Of a stretch of DNA of 64,000 nucleotides, positions 34,521 through 46,511 are shown piece by piece. The DNA is taken from positions 208,651,262 through 208,715,261 of the forward strand of contig CM062292.1 in assembly GCA_031216915.1 (NCBI GenBank). The letters run 5' to 3'. Position numbers and translations under genes: made by a program. The notes under the pieces are model-generated. The model saw nothing but the letters and a program-made list of their open reading frames with translations. It did not search any database and had not been told where the DNA came from. This DNA comes from Pictodentalium vernedei. Its lineage: Eukaryota > Mollusca > Scaphopoda > Dentaliida > Dentaliidae. Position 1 is the stretch's first letter; every line of letters starts with the position of its first letter.

Positions 34521-35264
34521 AGCAACGGTACTCTAAATTCGTCATACGGAGACCCCAAAGATCCGAACAGGGTACTACAGGCTTCCATTTGTATGTGGGT
34601 GGCATTACAGGGTATAAGCGGACAGTCGGCTTGAGAACTATCCGGCGAGACTGAGGCAGCTGAAACGTCGAAAACTGAAGAATTACAGGCGTGTTACCGG
34701 TCATTTTGGTAAGATTGTGTTCACTGGATGCACGCAGAAAAAAGAGTCACTTTCCACTTCATTGGGCCCTTCATACGGAAAATCGGTAACACATGAATCG
34801 TAAACATAACTAATATCTGGGGCCACTGCAGCCTCCCTGACTGAACGACTAATTACGATATACCTGTCCGACTAACTGAAATGTACACAATATTTTTTGA
34901 CCGCCTAATTGCATCAATATAACTGTAAGAATACTGGTATATGTTACAGTGCTTCTCTGCTCTGCAGGGTTAGCCATGTCCCTGCATGGAGCTATGAAGG
35001 TCATCCCACACACCTACGCCATTGGGCCAAGGAGAGGCGTTAATATAAGTTGCATAACTTGTTCGCCAATCCTTGTAAAACAAATAAGATTAAATAAAAA
35101 AAAGCCATGTCCAACTGGTAGAAAATTAAGTTATTAACTTCATAAGCACAAGGAAGACAAATTTCATCAACAGTTTCACTGAAATCTTGGAAAATTCTGT
35201 AGTGCATATTTGCCAATATGAACTAGTTCTATCATACCGAAACATACACGTGTAATATTTGATA
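34521..35264. other. Unassigned DNA
   Basis: No gene, RNA gene or repeat family recognised. A short open frame near 34949 has no family features. Confidence 0.4.
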
Positions 35265-35440
35265 TTCAATCAACATATCAACATGTACGGGAAACACAGA
35301 ACTTATATTTCGGCGAAATTTTTTATTTTAATCACGTGTTTTGTAGCAGAATTAATCAACATATCAACATCCCGGGAAACACCAGACTTATATTTTGGAG
35401 AAAATTTGCATTTTAATCACGTGTTTTGTAGCAGAATCCT
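35265..35440. repeat. ~84-bp tandem duplication
   Basis: AATCAACATATCAACAT...ACTTATATTT...TTTTAATCACGTGTTTTGTAGCAGAA is present twice in direct orientation with about ten differences. Confidence 0.8.
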
Positions 35441-35657
35441 CTTTTGAATTCTCACTGAGGTGAACGAAATATAAACTCTGGTTTACGAAAACGGTGTTAA
35501 TAAAAGCTGATTTGTATTTGAGCACTCATTATTTGGTGTCTTCTTTTTTGGGATGAAAAGGTAGGTATGTAGAAGTAACCCAGTGGTTCAATGAGATCGA
35601 GAGGGGAAGATATTGAATATATGCAGAGAAACAGAGAGATAGGGGTGGGAGGAATTA

Positions 35658-35667
35658 GAGAGAGAGA

Positions 35668-35723
<56 letters not shown>

Positions 35724-35735
35724 CAGGCAGACAGA
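35658..35735. repeat. (GA)n microsatellite
   Basis: A nearly pure GA/AGAG run. The Ser/Leu-rich frames on the other strand come from it. Confidence 0.95.
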
Positions 35736-36144
35736 CACATAAAAAATTAGATAAATTTTGATCAGTTTACCATGAATGGATTTATGGGGGGTGTGATCAA
35801 ATATAGTCAGGAAAGAATGTGTGTGCAAAAGACTCTTGTTAAAATAAGCCCAACGGGCCGCATCACCCCTCCCCACCTCGGGTCGGGAAGGGGTAGTGAA
35901 TGGGTCATTGTGTGATTTAAATTATCTTTAAAATTATTTTTCAAGGTCTAGACAAATTGTGTGTCCAGCACAGTCTTGCCAAAATGACCGTATTGGGTTT
36001 TGTGTGCTGGATGGGGTGGGGTGAAGCGAGGGTCATTTTTTCAGAACTTACGAGGTATATATTGTTCAAAGTATTGTTAGAGTGAAACTGAGACTTGTTT
36101 TTTAAATACTGTGTTTTTGTGTGACATAAAGAATATGTATTGTA

Positions 36145-36645
36145 AATGGTCAATGACACTTCAGCTCAACTTGTCCAAGAAGAGACTCAACTAAGTAGAA
36201 AGATCCCTCAATGCCAAGCCATTTAATCAAGTTTCTACAGGAAATACACCACACTAAAGCTACATATGAAGCCCGAAAAAGATCAGGTGAAGGAATGCGA
36301 GCTGCAGGGTGCACTAATGGAATTGCTGACAATTTATCTGCCAAATTCCAGATGACCGATGGCGGACATGCTTTTGAGCGAAATACAGAAACATTTAATA
36401 GCTCCCATGTGGACATCACACCAAAGCTACATTTGAAGTTTGAAACAAATTGAGTGAGATATGTACCATATAGGGTGTGCTAATGGAATGACAATTTATA
36501 TGCCAGATGGTTAAAGAAATTTCCTCATATTGCACTAAGTTAAAATTTGGGCACCTATAGAGGGCTCAAAGATTAATCCATGGACTTGATTTGAACAAAC
36601 TTGAATCTGACCCCCATCTTCTCCACTAGAGGTGAAGCTATTGGA
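36145..36645 (-). mobile_element. Helentron-like fragment, reverse orientation
   Basis: At 36150-36175 the reverse complement reads GGACAAGTTGAGCTGAAGTG, then TCATTGAC, the family-A 3' end. At about 36515-36640 the reverse complement matches a family-B unit (TCAGATTCAAGTTTGTTCAA, CAATATGAGGAAATTTC). The two families thus occur in one fragment here. The part between holds no recognised gene. Confidence 0.5.
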
Positions 36646-36684
36646 GATATGCAGAGATAAACAGCAGAGAGGCAGGGGTGCCGT

Positions 36685-36686
<2 letters not shown>

Positions 36687-36750
<64 letters not shown>
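36687..36750. repeat. (GA)n microsatellite
   Basis: A GA run with one GAGGA interruption. Confidence 0.95.
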
Positions 36751-36754
<4 letters not shown>

Positions 36755-37289
36755 ACTCCCGAAAATAATTCCCCGTAAATCTGATGTTGGAAATTCGGTG
36801 ATGTAAATTCCATCAGTAGAAAATTCAATAATATCAATTTAATTTGCCCATATTTTTTCGGTCAGAGTCAAAGAGATTTTCCAATTTTCGATCAAATTCT
36901 CCGACTTTTCCAATCAGCTGCCTAAATTTTCCAAAATTCTGGCTCCAGTCTGTGACCGATCCGGTTGTTCGAAATCACTCTTCCGTTTTTCAGACTCGGA
37001 ATAGTCATTTTGAAAGAGTAGGTATTGGCCGAATAGCTGCTAGTCTCTAGTCCTTCTGTAGCCTGGTCAGTGAAAGGGAAAACCCATGGATCTACCTGGG
37101 GAAATGCATTTCTCTTGTGGATAAAATGACTAGTTTCAATCTGAGAGGTTCAAAAATTTAAAAAAAACTGGGGGTAGGATCCCCGAGCCACCACCATCCA
37201 GAGGGGGGACACCCCCCCCCCCCTCAAACTCTTCCCCAACTCCCCCGCCCCCTTCCCACCTTCCCCCGGTTGGGATGGAATTGTTTTTG
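36751..37289. other. Unassigned DNA with a C-rich tract
   Basis: Includes CCCCCCCCCCCC at about 37210-37222 followed by further C-rich sequence to 37267. Nothing else was recognised. Confidence 0.4.
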
Positions 37290-37548
37290 TTAACCCCTTT
37301 ACCCAATGTAACGACCAGACCGGCCAGCGTTATTCACAAAAATCACCATTCAATTTTCATTATTCTTCTCATTTTTTAGTCTCAAAAACTTAGCTAATAA
37401 TCCCTCATTGGAACGACCTCACTGAGCTCGTTTCAATAAGGGGTCAAAAGATACATTTTGGACTTAAAAAATGAAAAAAAAAATAGTTGAATATTCAAGA
37501 ACTTCGTTTGCAAGTGGCTTCTACCTTTCGCGTTAGGTAAAGGGTTAA
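37290..37548. mobile_element. TTAA-MITE family 1, well-preserved copy
   Basis: It begins TTAACCCCTTTACCCAATGT and ends CGCGTTAGGTAAAGGGTTAA, with TTAA at both ends. The left arm continues CCGGCCAGCGTTATTCACAA, which pairs with the right arm of the copy at 46107 (TTTTTTGTGAATAGCGCTGG). The centre is CCTCATTGGAACGACCTC, then ACTGAGCTCGTTTCAATAAGG. TTAA with CCC/GGG ends is the piggyBac pattern; no transposase is present. Confidence 0.85.
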
Positions 37549-37719
37549 AGGTTGTTGAGGAAATGTGTTACAGATCGAGAGAATTGCAGGAGATCAGGCT
37601 GAAACCATCGATTTTTGGCACACAAATTCGCTGATTTACCACGAGACTGAGCGACGCGGTCCAACCAACCTGGATTTGTAAATAGACATTAAACTTTGAC
37701 TACTACTGTACAGCATAGA

Positions 37720-39335
37720 GGATTCAAAAACCATGTTGATTTACTATTGTTTGGATAGCCTGTTGGAAGATAGTTTGTCTTATGATCTCAACGTCGTGAG
37801 TTCGATGCCTGTGTTGACCCAGTAATTTTTTTTTTATCAGCATTAACAATTTAATTTTATTTATAAAAAAACTGCCCGGAGGAATAAAAAATATCGACGG
37901 GCGAAAAATTCCCGACCCCTTGATTTATAATGATACCATATATTTATAAATATTATATATCATTTGAGCTTGAACAGAGTTAGAATATTGAGGAGCGAAC
38001 AGTTGCTCGTCGATGCTCGGTGGTTTTCTCCGGGTCCTCCGGCTTCCTCCACCCGTAAAACTGTCACGGCCACGATTGCCTATTGTGCATAAATATGTGA
38101 CCTTAAGGCTTAAACACCAATAAATAAATAGTAATAATAATCATTTATATTAAACTTCATAAGTAATGTTCCTGAGGAGAAAAATAAGCCGAGTTCATGT
38201 GATCTGTGGTCGAGTGGAAACTACTTTGTCTTGGTGTTCGAATGGTCACGGGTTCGGTTCTCGTTGACAGTATTTTATAAGGAAGGAAATGAATACCTGC
38301 GTTGTCTTCCTTCAGTTCCCAAATATTTGAATATTACATTTCAAAATATTGATAAAAAGAAAACGTCACACTGGTTTATATAGAACAAAATGCTTGTTTT
38401 ATAACCTGTGTACGGGCCACGCTTCCAACCAATACTATTAATAGAACAAGGAGAAAAATGATTTTTAAAAAGTCTTCAAACATTCAAATTACACTGCCCC
38501 CTCCCCCCCCCCCCCGCCCCCACACACACACCTGAAACTACTCATCCCGCCCCTCTAACTGTGTCTGTTTAATATAAAGTTGAAAATGTGCAAGATAATC
38601 TCACAATAAACCCAAACAGCCCTTCCAACACCCCATCCAAGAAGAAACCTTCGTGCAGGTGTCGACACCAACTCGGTGAATTACTCTTGTAGAGGGGTGT
38701 TAAGTTATGATATTAGACATCATCCCTGCCTGCAAGGATTGGTTATTACTGAATCTTTCTACAAAATCTTTATTTTATAATTTAAAGTAGAATGATACGA
38801 TCAAATTCACATCAACTGTCCTCACGGTTTCATAGAAACTCTACAAACTGCATTTCAATCCACCCAACTGGACCATTCCATGCCAAGTTCAGTGTAAAAC
38901 GTTCAACTGAGTGCAGAAAGGTCAATATTTTTCTCATTTTTCATTTTGTCCACAGAATGCATTTTTGATTTGAAATGGACTGGCCCTGGAAAGGGCACAC
39001 GGGTTGTATTAAATCCATATCAATTCACCCCTATTTCCTGGGTCGGGGTCCATTTCAAAGCAGAATCACATTCTGAGGATAGAAGTGAAAAGATGTGAAA
39101 AATATTGACCTTTTTCACTCAGATGAACTTTTTACACTGAAATTGGCTTATAATATCCCAATAGGGGTGTATTTAAATGAGAGATGTAGATTTCCTATCA
39201 AATCGTGACGAAAATTGATGTGATATTATTACTATTCTATTTTAGTTTACAAGATAAAAATTTATTGGGTGGACTAGGTAATATATGATTCCCACAGGGC
39301 TGATGTCTGATATTATAATTCAGAACTGACTGATG
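37720..39335. repeat. Duplicated block X, copy 1 (with tRNA-like modules and a foldback)
   Basis: This matches 43750-45230 along most of its length, apart from a SINE at 37966-38130. It carries two tRNA-like segments on the + strand: about 37753-37815 (ending GTGAGTTCGATGCCTG) and about 38206-38270 (ending CACGGGTTCGGTTCTCG). A foldback region (38640-39320) follows, in which the two halves are inverted copies of each other around about 38990. C-rich at 38500-38520. No protein frame. Confidence 0.65.
37966..38130 (+). mobile_element. SINE, strongly 5'-truncated
   Basis: It starts GAGCTTGAACAGAGTTAG and contains GCTCGTCGATGCTCGGTGG, CTCCGGCTTCCTCC, GCCTATTGTGCATAAATATG and an AATAAATAAATA tail. 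Same family as 28800-29054. Confidence 0.8.
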
Positions 39336-39726
39336 ACATATCATTTATGTTTTTTAAAGTGACAATACTAAGATTAACGCAGCTAAGATAAATACATAAA
39401 TGAATCGACGCAATGAATATATTCGTTGTTCGTCAGTTCTTTCACATAAAACATCTTCGTCAAACGGTTTATTTCGACTTTATCTGTACGATCTATTTAT
39501 TCCGTTCACGACTGTAAACAGAGACAAAGGATTTGAGGGAATCGAGACCCCAAGTGAGCAAATAGCGTCTCGGTATTATAATTTTACAATTAATTTGCAA
39601 CCCTTTTTCGATTTTAGGCTGAATACTCTCTAAACTTGCGACCAGAAATGTCTTTTTGTCCGAATTTCTGTTTTGAGTTCTCTCCCTTCGCTCAAATCGT
39701 GATTTGGGTGATCGAGACTACTTGTG
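39336..39726. other. Unassigned DNA
   Basis: A 77-codon open frame near 39400 shows no recognisable family. Nothing else is seen. Confidence 0.35.
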
Positions 39727-39990
39727 GCATGGAAGCGCCTGCATTACCCCTAATAATTTCTTCACTCTGAAAGACGAGCGATTGAAAAAGATTATTCATT
39801 AAAATTGTTGGTTTCATAATTATTTATTTGTTCATAACAATTACGTAAAACAGAAGCTTTCATTAAGAGTTCGAGTTTTAAACTAGTTTGACAATCATGA
39901 TGAAATGTAATTCATTTTACACAAAGCAAACAACTTGATATCCTGTAAAAACTTCAAAAATGCTTGCAATCATCCATGGCTTTTAAACAA
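39727..39990. repeat. Duplicated block Z, copy 1
   Basis: GGAAGCGCCTGCATTACCCC...AAAACAGAAGCTTTCATTAA through CTTGCAATCATCCATGGCTT matches 42222-42480 (GGCAGCGCCTGGATTACTCC...). Confidence 0.7.
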
Positions 39991-41385
39991 CGGCAGCTCT
40001 TACATTTATAGGCTGTTTGTTTTTTCCATGTCAAATTTTTTGGTCACAATCATTGAATTTCATCAAGGGATCGAACCCAGGACCCCGAGATCAAAAAGCG
40101 AACACTTCAAGTTACCGCAGAGCCGATACAACACAGTAAAGTCTTTTTCAAAACATTCCGTGGTCATTATATTCCCTAGCAAGCACAACAAAATGCAATG
40201 ACGGTTTGCGTCAGTGGGAAGGTAATATTTTGAGTTTCACAGTTTTTTTTCAGATATGAGTCCCAAGAAATCAGTTTTGCTCGTCAGATATTAAATTTAA
40301 CAAAGGCAAAAGCAAGTCCACTTCCTTTTCGCAAAGGGGAATCGAACACGGACCCTTTGGGTGGTGGTCACATTAAATTACCACAACACCACGACGCTCT
40401 ACGAACTTTCATTCTCAATTATACAATATTTACAATACAACTGAAACACATTTTAGAAACAATTTGAAAAAGCGACAATGATAGCTTACGTCAGTGATTA
40501 TTGTTTTGCCTGAGTTCACAAGAGAATGGGTTTAACACAAGAGTGTTTGTAACAAATACTCCGCTCCATGCGACCAGGAAAACATGTTCACTTTGGAGAT
40601 GTTTTGGAAGGGAACAAAATAAGTCATCTTGCACATCATAAAGGGGAATTGAACTCGATACCTTTCGTTCACGAGCAGGCTGAAATACCTCTAAGCCACG
40701 AACTATTACCGCCAGACAAGCAATAATTATGTCATACTAAGTTACATTTAAACACATTGCGAATGGCCAAACTGTCTTTGAAGCTTTTCATTTTGCTGCA
40801 ATGATAGTTTGCGTCAGTGAGTAATTTATGCAGACACTTGTCCAAAGAAATTATTTTTACTCGTCGGACATTTCACAAAGAAAAAGTTAGTTAACTTCGA
40901 TTCGCAAAGGTGAAGCGAACACGGAACCTTTCGATCGTGGTTATAATAAATTACCACTGGGCCACGAAGCACTACAATCCACTGGCCGCAATTATACAAT
41001 ATTAACAATACAACTGAAAAACATTTTATTGGAAACAATCTGAAAAAAGAAACAATGGCAGCTTGTGTCGGTGATTATTGTTCTACCCGAGTTTTAAACG
41101 ACAACGGATTTAACGAGAGTATTTATACCAATTACTCAGCTCCAGGCTATCAGAAAATCATCTTTATTTGTGAGATGTTTTTGAAAATAACAAAATGAAT
41201 AATCTTACATGTCATGAAGGGGAATCGAACTCGCTATCTTTCGATCAACAGCAAACTGAAATACCACTAGACCACGAAGTATTATACTATTCAATCATCA
41301 ATTATATCGATGTGAGTTACAAACAACGGCATTTAAAACACACTGTGTATGGCCAAACTGTCATTCCCATCTTTCAGTGACGAAG
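39991..41385 (-). repeat. Array of tRNA-like modules, ~570-bp P/Q dimer
   Basis: Read on the - strand, five tRNA-like segments occur with pol III box B sequences: near 40068-40130 (GGGTTCGATCCC), 40340-40400 (GTGTTCGATTCCCC), 40648-40705 (GAGTTCAATTCCCC), 40908-40970 (GTGTTCGCTTCACC) and 41218-41280 (GAGTTCGATTCCCC). The last has a good box A (TGGTCTAGTGGTA). The second and fourth belong to one unit (P) and the third and fifth to another (Q), so the array repeats as a ~565-570-bp P/Q dimer. Intervening words such as GCTTACGTCAGTGATTATTG and GGCCAAACTGTC repeat with them. None folds as an intact tRNA by eye. Confidence 0.6.
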
Positions 41386-41924
41386 ACGGGGTTGAGATGG
41401 GGCCTTTGCACCCCCCTTGAAATATTCGCCACTGCCCCCCCCCCGAACCCCAATGACCTTCCGAATTTTATAACCCCCCCCCCCCCCAAAAAAAAAAAAA
41501 ATGTTTGGGCTTCCCTTGGGCTCCCCCCACTCCCACCCCCATTATAAAATCCTGGTTGCGCGCCTGCCACCTTAAATACTAAGCTTATTATTAATAAGAA
41601 CAATCTGAAAAGTTAGAAATGAGAGTTTGAGCATTCCCAGTTCAAAGGAAAAGGATTTTCCGAATTTTATACAATTTCCAAACTCTTGATGGAAGTATTG
41701 AAATATCAAATGAATTGTGGCTGAAGGCTCCAGCTCTAATAATATTGCACGCTCAAAAGAAAAATCCGCCTGTGAACGCCTCAGCTATCCGAGGAATCGT
41801 GCTCTTCATCTTTCAGTGAGCTAGATTTTTCATTATCTTGACAGAGATGTTCAGTCAAGTGCAACTACCGATATATACTGATGGGTGTTCACTGATATTA
41901 TAAAACAGATTATGTCAGCCCACG
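41386..41924. other. Unassigned DNA with C/A homopolymers
   Basis: Contains poly(C)-poly(A) near 41476-41500 and G/C-rich low-complexity sequence. No gene recognised. Confidence 0.4.
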
Positions 41925-41990
41925 TGGCTCAGTCGACTAAAACGTTAGAATTGAATGTGTGCTGGAGGTCGCGGGTTCGCTCCTTCTCTC
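41925..41990 (+). repeat. Isolated tRNA-like segment
   Basis: ACGTGGCTCAGTCGACTAAA has a box A-like start and GTCGCGGGTTCGCTCC a box B-like end, 61 bp across. Not a plausible intact tRNA: no matching acceptor stem. Confidence 0.45.
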
Positions 41991-42221
41991 GCAATCATTC
42001 ATAATCAACAACTTTTCAAGTCTGATCTTTGAAACAATCTTTGTGTTTCGAAATCAAGTCCCCCACATCAAAAAATGGAAACTTATTGGAAACCACGAGT
42101 TGAGGTGCTTTTTAAGTAAGGGAAATTTATTTAAAATATTAACTACTGTCACTGTGTATCACTCCGTTGTGTTTTAAACAAGCATAGCCATCAGTACAAC
42201 TCGAGACGCCGTAGTGACGGG

Positions 42222-42480
42222 CAGCGCCTGGATTACTCCTACTCATTTCTTTATTTTGAAAAACGGACGACTGAAAAGGATTATTCATTTATACTCTGGT
42301 TTTATAAATATGTATTTGTTTATATTGATAATAATTAAAACAGAAGCTTTCATTAACAGTTCGAGGTTTAAATTAGTTTAGAAGTTAGAACCCAAGATGA
42401 AATTTAATTCATTTTACACAAACTAGATAAAAAAAAATAATTAAAAAATACTTGTAATCATCCATAGCTTCAAAGTACAT
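42222..42480. repeat. Duplicated block Z, copy 2
   Basis: Matches 39727-39990 in the same orientation. Confidence 0.7.
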
Positions 42481-42494
42481 GTATGAACTGTGGC

Positions 42495-43285
42495 AATGCA
42501 TATGGAGGTCATAAGATGTGATTTCCAACAATTTTGAAAAATGCACTCAATGACTCATGGGTGACCTCAGTGATCTTTGACCCTCCATTGAGTTTCAACT
42601 CATTTCGTGTTGATCACAGGCCCATCCATATATCATATCATGCTTGAGATATGAGCATGACCTACTTTCAATATTTTTGACTCCCACCCTTTTTTGATTG
42701 GGAAAATAGATGCATGAATGTTCAGAATGGATTGGGGTCATAAAATGTGATATTCAGAAAATCTAAAAAATGGACTCAATGACCAAGAGCTATATTTTGA
42801 ACGTCCATTCAGTTTCGAATCATTTTGGCGTTGTTCTTAGGTCCACGTGTCATACCATGCTTGAGCGTGACCAACTTTCAAAATGTTTGGCTACTCCCAC
42901 TTTTTTGAGTGTGAAATGCATTTTGAACTTTGGGAATGCATTAGGAGTCCAAAATGTGATTTCCAACAATTCTGAAAAATGCATGACGCCTAGGTGATCT
43001 CATTGACCTTGACCCATATTTTGAACCTGCATTAGGTTTCAATTCATTTGTTGTTGGTCCCAGATTTATAGGTCATACCATGCTTGAGATGTGAGCGTGA
43101 CCTTATTTTAAAATGTTTGGCGACGTCAACTTTTTTATTGTAAACATGCATGTTCGAACTTAGGGAATGCATTAAGAGGTATTTCCAGCAATTCTGACAA
43201 ATGCACTCAATGCCCCTGGGTGACCTCAGTAACCTTGACCCATATTTTGAACCTCCTTTGAGTGCCGATTCATTTGAGAATATTT
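42495..43285. repeat. ~220-bp tandem repeat, about four units
   Basis: Units begin near 42497, 42730, 42938 and 43168 with GCATTAGGAGTCCAAAATGT-type starts and share GATTTCCAACAATTCTGAAA, TGACCTTGACCCATATTTTG, and GTCATACCATGCTTGAG. Spacing is 208-233 bp. Non-coding. Confidence 0.8.
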
Positions 43286-43477
43286 AAAAAAAAATATATA
43301 GCCTAGCAGTATTAATTCGAGAGGGACATTACCTCCATATCTTTTCCACATTCAAGACTTGAATCCTTCGTGAAATGCCTATGGCATAAAACTGCTTGGA
43401 CCACATCCCACCCCCCCCCCCAAAAAAATCCAAGTGCCCTCGGCCCCCATATAAAATACATGGCTACGCGCCTGACC

Positions 43478-43600
43478 CACGTTGGAATGGGCACGATGAG
43501 CTCGTTCTAACAAGGCGTTATCAGGCATGTTTGGAGATAAAAAAAAACATTTGTTTGGCGATTTTTATGAATATCACTCTAGTGGGGCACAACAGTCTTC
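43478..43600. mobile_element. TTAA-MITE family 1, partial
   Basis: CGTTGGAATGGGCACGATGA, then GCTCGTTCTAACAAGG is a diverged central palindrome. GGCGATTTTTATGAATATCAC follows, resembling the right arm of the intact copies. Ends are lost. Confidence 0.5.
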
Positions 43601-43749
43601 TCACTATCGGTTTTGTCAACGCTAGTGCCGCAGCTTTCTCTGAAATATATTATTACAAAAAATAATCATCGTTTCGAGGAGGATATTTCTATCAACAGTT
43701 GCGAGAAATGAAAAATGAACTCACTGAACCATTACACACGGTGAAGACT

Positions 43750-45230
43750 TCTATATCCATCATCGTTCTGGTTTGTTCGGATGGCGTAGTGGTCATAACG
43801 ATCAACATATTATCGTGAGTCCTCAACGTTGTGCACAACGATCCCTGTTATCTGAAACAGCATTTTGTTTTCCTCAGCAAAAATTTAGTTTTGTTATTAA
43901 AAGTTACTCAGAGGAATAAAAAGCATCCACGGGACTGAAAACGTTTGATTTATTAATTTATAATGATGTAATCTCAGTTAGATGCATAGGACAGTGTTCA
44001 TGTGCTTCCATGGTTTAGAGGCAAACTTATTGCCTTGGTATTCGAAAGGAGACGGCATTTATTCTCTTCGGCGGCGTTTTACAAGGAGGGAAAATAATAC
44101 TTGGGTTGTCGTATCACGTCAGTTATCTGTCTCGTCACCTTTGAATATTACATTTCAAAATAAAAAAGAAAAACTTTATAATGTTTTCTACAGAACAAAA
44201 TACTTGGAACATTATAACACGTCTCCAAACAAGAGAAACAAAGAGAACATGAATCCAAAAACTTTCAAGTCTCAAAACCTAATTTCAAGTACCCCAAACT
44301 CCCCATCTCATCCCACATCTATTGAAGATAAAGTTGGAAAATATAAAGAAATATCACAATAAACCCCAACAACCCTCTCAAAACCCTACTCCGAAAAGAT
44401 CTTCGTATAGGTCTCCTTTACTATCGACCCCGAACTGTGCGACTCCATCTTGTAGGGGTGTTACATTTTAATATCTGACATAGCCCCTTTGAATTCAGTT
44501 ATTACTGATCCTCCCTGTAAAATCTGTATCTTGTAAAGTAGGGGTAAACAGCAGCAACAAATTCGCATCAACTGCCAACAGGATTCAACAGCAGACCAAC
44601 AATATGCATTTGAATCCACCCCTACTGGATTATTTAATATCAAGTTCAGTGCAAAAAGTTCATCTTAGTGCAAAAAGGTCAATATTTTTCTCATTTTTCA
44701 TTTTTAGCGTAGAATGCGATTTTCTCTTAAAATGGACTGATCCATGAAAGGGGCGATGGGTCGTGCTAAATTCACATCAATCTTTTCTCGGGCAGTCCAT
44801 TTCAATACAAAATTGTCTTCTCGTGCAAAAATGAAAAATTAGAAAAATATTGACCTTTTTGCACTAAGCTGAACTTTTTGCACTGAACTGGACATGAAAT
44901 AGTCCAATTGGGGTGGGTGGATTCAAATGTGGATTAGATCTGGTGTAAAATCGAGACGACAGTTGATGTGAGTGTTAAGTACTATCATTCTACTTTAACT
45001 TACCAGATAAGTTGTTTTTTTTTGTTTTTTTTTGTTTTTTTGAAGGGGGGGGGGGGGGGGGGTCGGTAATAAAACCTCTTGCGGGGTTGATGTAGACCTG
45101 ATATTATAACTTAACACCCCTACAAGGCGGATTCATCTTCTTAGTGTCGACAGTGAAGGGGGCCTATACGACGATCGTTTACATAGATGCGGTGTTGGGA
45201 GGGTTGGTTGGGAGTTTTTTGTGAGATTTT
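43750..45230. repeat. Duplicated block X, copy 2, with large foldback
   Basis: Matches 37720-39335. It has tRNA-like segments near 43779-43850 and 44003-44075, and a foldback at 44395-45178 whose arms are about 380 bp each: CTTCGTATAGGTCTCCTTTA...CTTGTAGGGGTGTTA at the left pairs with TAACACCCCTACAAGGCGG...CCTATACGACGA at the right, centred near 44790. A T/G-rich insertion with a run of about 20 G lies at 45013-45061. Confidence 0.65.
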
Positions 45231-46106
45231 GTTAACTTTATTGTCCAAAATTAGCTTAAAACTGACACAATGGATAGCATAAGGTAATCAACTGCCCAAT
45301 AACCGGCAGTTTTGAAGTATCTTTGCATTCTGTTCAAAGACGTCGCTTTAATGAATTGAAACCCTGAACTTTGAATTTTGAGATAAACAGATTTTCTTCT
45401 TTTTTTAAATATATTTTAGAGAACTATAGTCCTAACAGTAGATATCAGATATTATGTTTTAATTACATACTTAGGTGGATTTACCTCATAAATAAATTAA
45501 TAAAACAATGATCAGATTGACCAAGGGCCCTGTGATCCACCAAATAATTACCACCCAATGAGCAGCTCAGCCCCACACAGACCACCAGTCCACCCCACAG
45601 ACCTGAAATCCAAAAGCTGTAACCCAGCGAGGCAGTCCACGCGGGGACTAAACCACGCACAAGACATCACCTACGGAAAACTTCACAAACATGACATAGT
45701 CCGAATCAAACATCACTAAAGTTTCAGCTCATAAAAGCACAGACCATATTCTATTCAATCCTGGTAGTCTAAAATTATTTGTTTAATGGTATTTAGAGTC
45801 ACTTTCACCATCTATGGCTATATTATGATCAAAATGCAAGTAAAAGACAAGGTGACCGAATTATTATACCTTAATTACTCAACTGAGGGATTTCTACCCA
45901 AGTCATTCGAAATTGGGTACAATTCAGCCACTGAAGTGGAACTTGACTATCTGGTAAACAAGCACTGCTCCAGTTTGCTTTATAACCATTCTATTATACA
46001 TATTAAATATCACTGACCACATTTAACCCCAGTGTTGCCAAAAAGTGAAATGCAAACTGAGGTGAATATAGACAATGTGCTACCCCTGGACTGTCATCAT
46101 TATCAC
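45231..46106. other. Unassigned DNA
   Basis: Short open frames only, none recognised. 45525-45720 is relatively CCA/CAC-rich. Confidence 0.4.
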
Positions 46107-46361
46107 CTAAACCCTTTACCTAATATGAAAAGCAGAAGACACTTGCAAACACAATTCTTCTTGAATAACTATAAAGTTTCATTTTTTTGTCTCAAAAACA
46201 AAGGTTATGACCCCTCTTTGGAACAAGCTCGTCCAGCTCGTTCCAAAGAGGGGTCATAACCTATGTTTTTGAAAAAAAAAATGAAAAAATAATGAAAATT
46301 AATTGGCGTTTTTTGTGAATAGCGCTGGCCGGTTTTGACGTTACGTTAGGTAAACGGTTAA
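46107..46361. mobile_element. TTAA-MITE family 1
   Basis: It begins CTAAACCCTTTACCTAATAT and ends CGTTACGTTAGGTAAACGGTTAA. The centre is CCCCTCTTTGGAACAAGCTC, then GAGCTCGTTCCAAAGAGGGG-type arms. The left TTAA is mutated to CTAA. Confidence 0.8.
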
Positions 46362-46362
46362 A

Positions 46363-46363
<1 letters not shown>

Positions 46364-46412
<49 letters not shown>

Positions 46413-46452
46413 ACATCGACAACATCATCATCAACAACATCGTCATCAACAA
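46364..46452. repeat. (CAT)n/(CAA)n microsatellite
   Basis: CATCATCAT repeated about 16 times, then mixed CAACATCG units. It directly abuts the MITE end. The Met-rich frame on the other strand is an artefact of it. Confidence 0.95.
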
Positions 46453-46511
46453 CAAAAACAACATCACCAATGAACAGTGACAAACAATGTCAAAAACTAA
46501 TAACTTCACTT

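Noticed and set aside
36211..36453. 80-codon + strand frame
   Set aside because: Falls within an inverted Helentron-like fragment; no recognisable domain.
40300..41300. Functional tRNA genes
   Set aside because: Box B sequences are good, but acceptor and anticodon stems do not pair by eye and the modules are embedded in repeats.
46261..46509. Met-rich protein on the - strand
   Set aside because: Translation of the (CAT)n microsatellite.
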